Source: Caryophanales bacterium UBA3835 (GTDB taxonomy: Bacteria > Bacillota_I > Bacilli_A > RFN20 > CAG-826). Taken from it: a stretch of 13,023 bases of DNA. The notes beneath the pieces are model-generated. The model was not told where the DNA came from and searched no databases. It saw nothing but the letters and a program-made list of their open reading frames with translations. The DNA is taken from assembly GCA_002392945.1 (NCBI GenBank), contig DGHZ01000059.1, positions 1 through 13,023 on the forward strand. Direction: 5' to 3'. Below are positions 7,867 through 13,023 of this stretch, in pieces. The translations under genes were made by a program, and so were the position numbers. Numbering within the stretch: position 1 is the first letter of the stretch; each line of letters starts with the position of its first letter.

Positions 7867-7872
7867 AACGTA

Positions 7873-8655
7873 GTGGGAGTTGTCTTAAGTGGCACTGATG
7901 ATATAGTAAAAAGATTTTTAGATACATCAGCCGGCCTATCAGGAGAAACAATTTCCTCCCTAATTTTAATAGGGATTATTTCTCTATTATCAATTTACAT
8001 TTGTATTCGTTCTCGTTTCGCCGACCCACTTAAAAAGCCAAAGGGAATTTTATTCCTAGCAGAAGTAGGAGTGAATTTCTTTGATGGATTAGTAGAGTCG
8101 CTTATGGGGCCTAGATATCGCGGCTTTGGTGGGTTTATTATGGCTATTGCAGTTTATTTGTTTTTAGCCTTTATTTGGGGCTTAACTGGTTTTCCTGCTC
8201 CAGTGACTTATTTAGCTACCCCGTTATCCTTAGGATTAATTACTTTCGTTTTAATTCACGCGAACTCTATTAGATTTACTAAATTCCGTTATTTTAAACG
8301 TTATATTGAACCAATCCCATTGTTCTTGCCAATTAACTTGATTTCGATGTGGGCACCGTTACTAAGTTTAACGATGCGTTTATTTGGTAACGCTTTAGCG
8401 GGTTGGACTTTAATGACTTTACTTTACGCTGCCCTTAACGGTATTGGTGGAACAGTTATTGAAGCCGCAGGTCAAGCCATGGGAGCAGGTAGTTTTATTG
8501 CTCCAATTGTGACCCCAATTTTACACGCCTATTTTGATTTATTCTCGGGCTTAATTCAGACTGTTGTCTTCCTCTTCTTATCGATGATTTTCATCGCTAA
8601 TGAAGGTCCGGAAGATGATGATATACAAGAACTATCTTTGAAAGGAGGAAATTAA
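7873..8655 (+). CDS. atpB: F1Fo ATP synthase subunit a
   Basis: This is the stator half-channel subunit of the Fo motor, 260 residues and very hydrophobic. The signature is PLLSLTMRLFGNALAG: R169 is the essential arginine that faces the c ring (Escherichia coli R210). The last helix pair has HAYFDLFSGLIQTVVFLFLSMIF (218-240), with Q229 at the position of E. coli Q252. The usual AGE after RLFGN is AGW here (W178 instead of Glu219 of E. coli). Main membrane segments are at about 27-46, 86-106, 114-131, 148-190 and 208-242, ending in an acidic tail. It starts with GTG after a good ribosome site, 13 bases after atpI, and its stop is 3 bases before atpE. Confidence 0.96.
   Translation: MGVVLSGTDDIVKRFLDTSAGLSGETISSLILIGIISLLSIYICIRSRFADPLKKPKGILFLAEVGVNFFDGLVESLMGPRYRGFGGFIMAIAVYLFLAFIWGLTGFPAPVTYLATPLSLGLITFVLIHANSIRFTKFRYFKRYIEPIPLFLPINLISMWAPLLSLTMRLFGNALAGWTLMTLLYAALNGIGGTVIEAAGQAMGAGSFIAPIVTPILHAYFDLFSGLIQTVVFLFLSMIFIANEGPEDDDIQELSLKGGN
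8641..8648 (+). promoter_or_regulatory. Shine-Dalgarno site of atpE
   Basis: AAAGGAGG lies 10 bases before the ATG at 8659, within the last codons of atpB. It is a strong site, as expected for the most abundant Fo subunit. The in-frame TAA at 8653-8655 rules out a longer c subunit. Confidence 0.78.
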
Positions 8656-8658
8656 TAT

Positions 8659-8877
8659 ATGGGAAATGCATTAGCTGCAGCAATTGCGATTTTAGCCGTT
8701 ATGCCATCAGCCTTAGGCGAAGCTTGGGTTTGTGCCAGAACTGTTGATGGAATGAGCCGCAATCCAGAAATGTATGGAAAATTAAGAACCAACATGATTC
8801 TTGCTTGTGCGCTTGTTGAGACAACCGCTATTTATGCATTATTAACTGCTATTTTAATTATTTTCGTTGCTAAATAA
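8659..8877 (+). CDS. atpE: F1Fo ATP synthase subunit c, two-carboxylate Na+-type site
   Basis: This 72-residue helical hairpin forms the rotating c ring of Fo. It aligns without gaps to Bacillus-type c subunits: the RNPE loop (34-37) corresponds to the RQP loop and E54 in helix 2 is the ion-carrying glutamate. Helix 1 has E21 where Bacillus has Asn and Ilyobacter has Gln32. Around E54 the residues are V53, T55, T56 and Y59, corresponding to Ilyobacter A64, S66, T67 and Y70. Glu in both helices with Ser/Thr-Thr and Tyr is the two-carboxylate Na+ pattern known from Fusobacterium nucleatum, so Na+ coupling is inferred. The glycine-rich packing motif of helix 1 is mostly lost (A13, P16, A18, G20 remain or replace it). 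The start is fixed by a strong ribosome site and an in-frame stop just upstream. Confidence 0.96.
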   Translation: MGNALAAAIAILAVMPSALGEAWVCARTVDGMSRNPEMYGKLRTNMILACALVETTAIYALLTAILIIFVAK

Positions 8878-8883
8878 GGAGGG
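8876..8883 (+). promoter_or_regulatory. Shine-Dalgarno site of atpF
   Basis: AAGGAGGG begins in the atpE stop codon and ends 4 bases before the ATG at 8888. It decides that start over the upstream in-frame TTG at 8867. Confidence 0.8.
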
Positions 8884-8887
8884 TAAC

Positions 8888-9469
8888 ATGAAGAGAAGAA
8901 AATTAATTTTCTTACTTCCAGCATTTCTATTACTCACCAGTTGCGATGTTTCAGGAGATTTGAATTCTGATACATTCTTAGGAAAACTTATTCCTAACTG
9001 GGTATCTTTTGTTGTACAACTTGCTGCGTTACTCGTCCTTATTTTGATCGTTATTGTCTTTGCTTATAAACCAGTAAAGAAAATTGTTAAAAAACGACAA
9101 GATTATATTGAAAGTAACATCAAAGAAGCAGAAGAGAGTAAAGCTATCTGGAAAGAAAATGAATTGAAATCTAAAGAAACTGTCCTTGCTAGCGATAGGA
9201 CGGCGGCTAATATCGTTGCCGAAGCTAAAGCTAACGCCGTCATTGAACGCAATAAGATTCTTGAACAAACTCAAGAAGATGTTGCCAGAATGAAGAGCGA
9301 AGCAGAAAACGATATAGCTCGAATGGAACTCGAAGCCCAAGATAACATTAGAAAAGAAATTGTTTCTGTGGCTTTGGATGCATCTAAAGAGTTACTTGGA
9401 AGAGAAGTGTCTTCTAAAGATAATAACCGTTTACTTGAAGAATTTATTGAGGATGTGAAGAAAGACTAA
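8888..9469 (+). CDS. atpF: F1Fo ATP synthase subunit b with lipoprotein signal
   Basis: This is the peripheral-stalk subunit that ties F1 to Fo. The 193 residues comprise three parts: a lipoprotein-type signal peptide (MKRRKLIFLLPAFLLLTSC, basic start, hydrophobic core, lipobox L16-T17-S18-C19), one membrane helix at about 38-60 following P36, and a long charged coiled coil (about 64-175) rich in Glu, Lys and Ala, as in all b subunits. The true b start in most bacteria corresponds to just before the membrane helix, so about 30 residues are added here. Subunit b as a lipoprotein is established for Mycoplasma pneumoniae; processing at C19 here is inferred. The ATG is chosen by its strong ribosome site. 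The gene lies 10 bases after atpE and 2 bases before atpH. Confidence 0.94.
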   Translation: MKRRKLIFLLPAFLLLTSCDVSGDLNSDTFLGKLIPNWVSFVVQLAALLVLILIVIVFAYKPVKKIVKKRQDYIESNIKEAEESKAIWKENELKSKETVLASDRTAANIVAEAKANAVIERNKILEQTQEDVARMKSEAENDIARMELEAQDNIRKEIVSVALDASKELLGREVSSKDNNRLLEEFIEDVKKD

Positions 9470-9471
9470 TT

Positions 9472-9999
9472 ATGAAAGAAATAACTTCACGATACGCTGA
9501 GGCGCTATATTCTTTAAAGAAAGATGAAAACTCTTTAGAGTCTAGTCAAATAGAAGTTAAGGAATTGATCAAGGTTTTAAAAGAAAACCCAGATTTCTTA
9601 GTGCTTTTAAGTTCCTCTTATAAGGAATTCGAAGAAAAAGAACAAATTATTGATAAGGTCTTTGTGGGTGTTGATATTGAGATCAAAACTTTAATGAAGA
9701 TTGTGGTAAAAAACCATAGAGCTAAATTTTTAACTGAAATCTTTGAAAACTTTAATTCTTTAGTGAACGAATATCGTGGAGTGTTAGAAGGTTTGGTGTA
9801 TTCAACTGAACCATTAAGTGAATCTCAATTAGCAAAACTTAACTCCGCAATCGGAGAGATAGAAACGCGACCTGTCGAACTGAAAAATATTATTGACCCA
9901 AGCTTAATTGGAGGGGTCAAAGTCGTGATTAATGACCATATTTATGATGGTTCTATTAAACGTCATATCGATGATATGAAAATAGCCTTACTAAAGTAA
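9472..9999 (+). CDS. atpH: F1Fo ATP synthase subunit delta
   Basis: This is the 175-residue stalk subunit that joins subunit b to the top of the alpha3beta3 head. The N-terminal helical domain begins with the family signature SRYAEALYSLKK (6-17). The C-terminal signature GGVKVVINDHIYDGSIKRHIDDM matches the conserved GG...DgSv...L pattern near the end. Length is normal. The gene starts 2 bases after atpF and lacks a clear Shine-Dalgarno site: the nearest purine run, AAGAAAG at 9458-9464, is weak. It probably depends on coupling to atpF translation, which would suit one copy per complex. Confidence 0.93.
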   Translation: MKEITSRYAEALYSLKKDENSLESSQIEVKELIKVLKENPDFLVLLSSSYKEFEEKEQIIDKVFVGVDIEIKTLMKIVVKNHRAKFLTEIFENFNSLVNEYRGVLEGLVYSTEPLSESQLAKLNSAIGEIETRPVELKNIIDPSLIGGVKVVINDHIYDGSIKRHIDDMKIALLK

Positions 10000-10005
10000 G
10001 GAGGT
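9998..10005 (+). promoter_or_regulatory. Shine-Dalgarno site of atpA
   Basis: AAGGAGGT, identical to the full anti-Shine-Dalgarno complement, overlaps the atpH stop and ends 6 bases before the ATG at 10012. Confidence 0.82.
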
Positions 10006-10011
10006 ATTAAA

Positions 10012-11529
10012 ATGAAAATTAACGCAAATGAAATTAGTGCTTTAATTAAAGAACAAATTAAGAACTATAAACATGATGTTGATTCTAGTGATGTCGGTAC
10101 AGTTATTTCTGTAGGCGATGGTATTGCTCTTGTCTATGGGTTAACTAAGGCTATGCTTGGTGAACTATTAATTTTTACACACGGCATATATGGCTTAGTG
10201 ATGAATCTAGAAACAGATCACGTCGGAGCGGTCTTATTAGGTGATGATTCTTTAATTAAAGAAGGCGACGAAGTTAAACGTACTAAACGCGTTATGGAAG
10301 TTCCTGTTGGTGATAAAATGCTCGGAAGAGTGGTAAACGCTCTTGGTCAACCAATTGATGGATTAGGTCCAATTGAAACCAAGGAAACTAGACCAATTGA
10401 AGTTATTGCTCCTGGAGTTATTACTAGAAAAAGTGTGGATACACCTTTAGAAACTGGTATTACTGCAATTGACGCCATTACCCCAATTGGTAGAGGTCAA
10501 AGAGAATTAATTATCGGTGACCGTCAAACCGGAAAAACCGCGATTGCCATTGATACCATCATTAACCAAAAGGGCAAAGGTGTTTTATGTATTTACGTAG
10601 CGATTGGACAAAAGAATTCTACAGTAGCCCAAATCGTTGATAAATTAAAATCCTTTGGAGCAATGGAATATACACTTGTTGTTTCTGCTACTGCTAGTGA
10701 GCCTGCACCTATGTTATATGTTGCACCTTATGCAGGTGTAGCAATGGGTGAACATTGGATGCATCAAGGAAAAGACGTCTTAATCGTCTATGACGATTTA
10801 AGTAAGCACGCGGTTAGTTATCGTACTTTATCCTTATTACTAAAACGTTCCCCAGGAAGAGAAGCTTATCCTGGTGATGTCTTCTATTTACATTCTCGTT
10901 TGCTTGAAAGAGCGTGTAAGTTAGACGACAAATATGGTGGTGGTTCCATTACTGCTTTACCAATTGTTGAAACTCAAGCTGGAGATATCTCTGCTTATAT
11001 TCCTACTAATGTTATCTCAATTACGGATGGACAAATCTTTTTGGTTACTGATTTATTCAATGCCGGTCAAAGACCTGCTATTGATGCTGGTTTATCTGTC
11101 TCCCGTGTTGGAGGAGCTGCACAGACTAAAGCCATGAAACAAGTTGCAAGAAGCTTAAAAATTGATTTAGCAAGCTTTGAAGAAATGAAATCATTCTCTC
11201 AATTTGGTAGTGACTTAGATGCTTCTACTTTAGCAATATTAAAGCATGGAGAAGCTTTGCTTGAGGTATTAAAACAAGGGCAATATAACCCTTATCCAAT
11301 GGAAAAAGAAATTTTCTATCTATTTGCTGCGAAAAATAAATATTTAGATAATTTAAAGAAAAATAAGATTTCCTCTTATTTAGCGAAAGCTTATGAATAT
11401 TCTTTAAGTAATGATAAATCTTTACTTAACAGCATAAAAGAAACCAAAGAAATTCTTCCAGAAGTGGAAAAGAAGTTAGTCGCTCAATTTGAGAAATTTA
11501 ACGAATTATATTTGGAAGAATATAAATAA
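10012..11529 (+). CDS. atpA: F1Fo ATP synthase subunit alpha
   Basis: This is the 505-residue regulatory nucleotide-binding subunit of the F1 head. The features run in order: a beta-barrel domain with VGDGIALVYGL (34-44), Walker A GDRQTGKT (169-176), Walker B VLIVYDD (256-262), the PGREAYPGDVFYLHSRLLER block (281-300), and SVSRVGGAAQTKAMK (362 onward). In the last of these, R365 corresponds to the arginine finger that reaches the catalytic site on beta. A helical C-terminal domain completes the protein. Length and all motifs are normal. It lies 12 bases after atpH and 5 bases before atpG. Confidence 0.98.
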   Translation: MKINANEISALIKEQIKNYKHDVDSSDVGTVISVGDGIALVYGLTKAMLGELLIFTHGIYGLVMNLETDHVGAVLLGDDSLIKEGDEVKRTKRVMEVPVGDKMLGRVVNALGQPIDGLGPIETKETRPIEVIAPGVITRKSVDTPLETGITAIDAITPIGRGQRELIIGDRQTGKTAIAIDTIINQKGKGVLCIYVAIGQKNSTVAQIVDKLKSFGAMEYTLVVSATASEPAPMLYVAPYAGVAMGEHWMHQGKDVLIVYDDLSKHAVSYRTLSLLLKRSPGREAYPGDVFYLHSRLLERACKLDDKYGGGSITALPIVETQAGDISAYIPTNVISITDGQIFLVTDLFNAGQRPAIDAGLSVSRVGGAAQTKAMKQVARSLKIDLASFEEMKSFSQFGSDLDASTLAILKHGEALLEVLKQGQYNPYPMEKEIFYLFAAKNKYLDNLKKNKISSYLAKAYEYSLSNDKSLLNSIKETKEILPEVEKKLVAQFEKFNELYLEEYK

Positions 11530-11534
11530 AATTT

Positions 11535-12377
11535 ATGGGCCAAAACGTTGTCAAAATTAAATCGAGAATAAAGTCCGTTACTGGAGCGTATAAAGTGACC
11601 AGTGCGATGAAACTTGTTTCGACTGTTAAACTTAAACAGTGGAAAAACAAGATGCTCGCTAATAAGGACTATACAACCCAACTTAATGAAGTTGTGGATT
11701 TACTTTTGATGTTCTCTAAAAAGAATAATTCTCCATTTATGAAGATTAACGAAAGTGCCAAGAAAAAGTTGTATGTCATTATTTCTTCAACTTTAGGACT
11801 TTGTGGTAGTTATAACACTAACATCTTTAAAGTTTCTGACGCTAAGATATCTAAAGATGACGATGCGATTATTTTAGGTCAAAAAGGCATCACTAGATAT
11901 TCTAAAGGTGAGTTTAAAATCATTAGTGGCTTTGAAGAGAATTATTCTCTTACCGATAAAGCATTAGTGAATAAAATTAAGAAATATATTCTTAATAAAT
12001 ATCTTAAAGGCATATATTCAGAAATTCACATCATCTATTCTGAATATAAAAACTCACTAGTGTTTTTAGCTAAAGACTACATGTTATTACCGTTTATTAA
12101 TAACGCTGAAGAAAGTAATGATTATCCACCTATATTTGAACCAAGTATTGATGAACTTGTGGATAAACTTATCCCATTTTATTTAGAAACTTGTCTATAT
12201 TCTAAATTATTAGAAAGTGCTGTTTGTGAGCAAGCTGCTAGAAGTAATGCGATGGAGAACGCCACAAATAACGCAAAAGACTTATTAGACGAATTACATA
12301 TCGAATTTAATAAAGCACGCCAAGGAGCGATCACTCAAGAAATTACCGAGATTGTCGCTGCCGCTAAGGCGATGTAA
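11535..12377 (+). CDS. atpG: F1Fo ATP synthase subunit gamma
   Basis: This is the 280-residue central rotor shaft. The N-terminal helix has the family signature (KIKSRIKSVTGAYKVTSAMKLVS, 7-29). The C-terminal helix ends with NATNNAKDLLDELHIEFNKARQGAITQEITEIVAAAKAM, matching the conserved RQA-IT-EI-EIV block. The middle Rossmann-like region contains YVIISSTLGLCGSYNTNIF, equivalent to the S/TDRGLCG segment but without the usual Asp-Arg. No ribosome site is visible: GGAAG sits about 16 bases upstream, too far. Translation is therefore likely coupled to atpA, 5 bases upstream, as for single-copy atpH. Confidence 0.95.
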   Translation: MGQNVVKIKSRIKSVTGAYKVTSAMKLVSTVKLKQWKNKMLANKDYTTQLNEVVDLLLMFSKKNNSPFMKINESAKKKLYVIISSTLGLCGSYNTNIFKVSDAKISKDDDAIILGQKGITRYSKGEFKIISGFEENYSLTDKALVNKIKKYILNKYLKGIYSEIHIIYSEYKNSLVFLAKDYMLLPFINNAEESNDYPPIFEPSIDELVDKLIPFYLETCLYSKLLESAVCEQAARSNAMENATNNAKDLLDELHIEFNKARQGAITQEITEIVAAAKAM

Positions 12378-12384
12378 AGGAGGG
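12376..12384 (+). promoter_or_regulatory. Shine-Dalgarno site of atpD
   Basis: AAAGGAGGG begins in the atpG stop codon and ends 4 bases before the ATG at 12389. Confidence 0.8.
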
Positions 12385-12388
12385 TCTT

Positions 12389-13023
12389 ATGAAAGAAAAA
12401 CCTGTCGTAAAAGGCTATATTAAACAAGCTGTGGGACCAATTGTTGATGTTCAATTTAGTAATGAACATCTCCCGGAACTTTTAACAGCCTTAAAAATCA
12501 AATTACCAGAAGGACATGAACTCACCGTGGAAGTCGCACAACATATTGGCGATGATGTGGTGAGATGTGTGGCTATGGGTCCAACCGAAGGGTTAGTTAG
12601 AGGTTTAGAAGTAATTTCTACTGAAAAACCAATCGAAGTTCCTGTAGGAAGAGCAACTTTAGGCCGTATGTTTAATGTTTTAGGTGAACCAATTGATGGA
12701 CTTGAACTTGGTGAAGTTAAAGATGCTAAAAAGATGTCTATTCATCGCAACCCTCCAAAATTTAAAGATCAATCAGTAAAAACTGAAATCTTTGAAACTG
12801 GTATTAAAGTTATCGACTTACTCTGTCCTTATGTTAGAGGTGGTAAGATTGGACTTTTCGGTGGCGCTGGAGTTGGCAAAACCGTCTTAATTCAAGAATT
12901 AATGAATAACATCGCTAACGAAAAAGGTGGTATCTCTGTTTTCGCTGGTGTTGGTGAACGTTCTAGAGAAGGTAATGACCTATATTATGAAATGAAAGAA
13001 AGTGGAGTTTTAAGTAAAACCGC
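12389..13023 (+). CDS. atpD: F1Fo ATP synthase subunit beta (5' part, cut by window end)
   Basis: This is the first 211 codons of the catalytic F1 subunit; the frame is open at the right edge, so the gene is 3'-truncated by the window. The visible part has the beta-barrel start KGYIKQAVGPIVDVQF, the P-loop GGAGVGKT (158-165, whose Lys and Thr bind nucleotide and Mg2+) and GVGERSREGND, where E190 is the general-base glutamate and R191 the neighbouring conserved arginine. All three match active beta subunits. GERTREGND is the common form and Ser replaces Thr here, a mild change. It follows atpG by 11 bases, and atpC would be expected downstream. Confidence 0.97.
   Translation, partial: MKEKPVVKGYIKQAVGPIVDVQFSNEHLPELLTALKIKLPEGHELTVEVAQHIGDDVVRCVAMGPTEGLVRGLEVISTEKPIEVPVGRATLGRMFNVLGEPIDGLELGEVKDAKKMSIHRNPPKFKDQSVKTEIFETGIKVIDLLCPYVRGGKIGLFGGAGVGKTVLIQELMNNIANEKGGISVFAGVGERSREGNDLYYEMKESGVLSKT

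Noticed and set aside
8867..8887. Upstream TTG start for atpF overlapping atpE
   Set aside because: The strong AAGGAGGG lies downstream of it, and the ATG at 8888 gives a clean lipoprotein signal.
10934..11137. Second + strand frame inside atpA
   Set aside because: It overlaps the conserved alpha-subunit arginine-finger region in another frame, and its Leu-rich translation is what frame-shifted coding sequence gives.
1..13023. Mobile elements, CRISPR arrays, tRNA/rRNA genes, riboswitches
   Set aside because: I found no repeat-spacer pattern, transposase or integrase, terminal repeats, clover-leaf genes or long structured leaders. The leaders at the divergent promoters are only about 30 bases.

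Overview
This 13 kb window is AT-rich with tightly packed genes. It looks like a chromosomal segment of a low-GC Bacillota lineage close to the Mollicutes (an Acholeplasma-like, Izemoplasma-like or RF39-type Bacilli). Four things point that way. Base composition and codon use are strongly AT-biased. Shine-Dalgarno sites are of the AAGGAGG type. Phosphofructokinase is of the pyrophosphate type, an activity known from Acholeplasma. ATP synthase subunit b carries a lipoprotein signal, as described for Mycoplasma. Tryptophan is encoded by TGG and the reading frames hold under the standard code, so this is not a TGA=Trp mycoplasma. All twelve visible stop codons are TAA (11) or TAG (1), with no TGA. 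The taxonomic placement is inference.

Layout. (1) Positions 1-4402, + strand: the 3' end of addB, a complete addA, and an unrecognised all-helical protein gene (possibly DUF5677-like). They are joined by two identical 8-base ATGAGTAA overlaps and end at a terminator at 4409-4438. (2) Positions 4450-6090, - strand: a nucleoside (uridine) kinase with a TGS/threonyl-tRNA-synthetase-like N-terminus, convergent with the first operon and sharing its bidirectional terminator. (3) Positions 6091-6267: a divergent promoter region. Each side has a TTGAAT-N17-(G/T)AXAAT promoter, and a 29-bp near-perfect palindrome lies across the rightward promoter. (4) Positions 6268-13023, + strand: a PPi-dependent phosphofructokinase gene whose stop codon overlaps the start of an atpI-like gene. 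The F1Fo ATP synthase genes follow in the canonical order a-c-b-delta-alpha-gamma-beta; atpD is cut by the window end and atpC is presumably beyond it. No terminator or internal promoter is visible between the kinase gene and the ATP synthase genes.

How the genes work together. AddAB is the recombination and repair helicase-nuclease that processes double-strand ends. The 6268-13023 operon joins a reversible, PPi-driven glycolytic step to the ion-translocating ATP synthase. The c subunit has glutamates in both helices (E21 and E54) plus T55, T56 and Y59. This matches the two-carboxylate Na+ binding site described for Fusobacterium nucleatum, so the enzyme may couple to Na+. I found no mobile element, CRISPR array, tRNA or rRNA. 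No intergenic gap exceeds about 180 bases. The most interesting material is the pfp-atp fusion operon with its palindromic promoter and the unusual ion-binding c ring, rather than a wholly new system.
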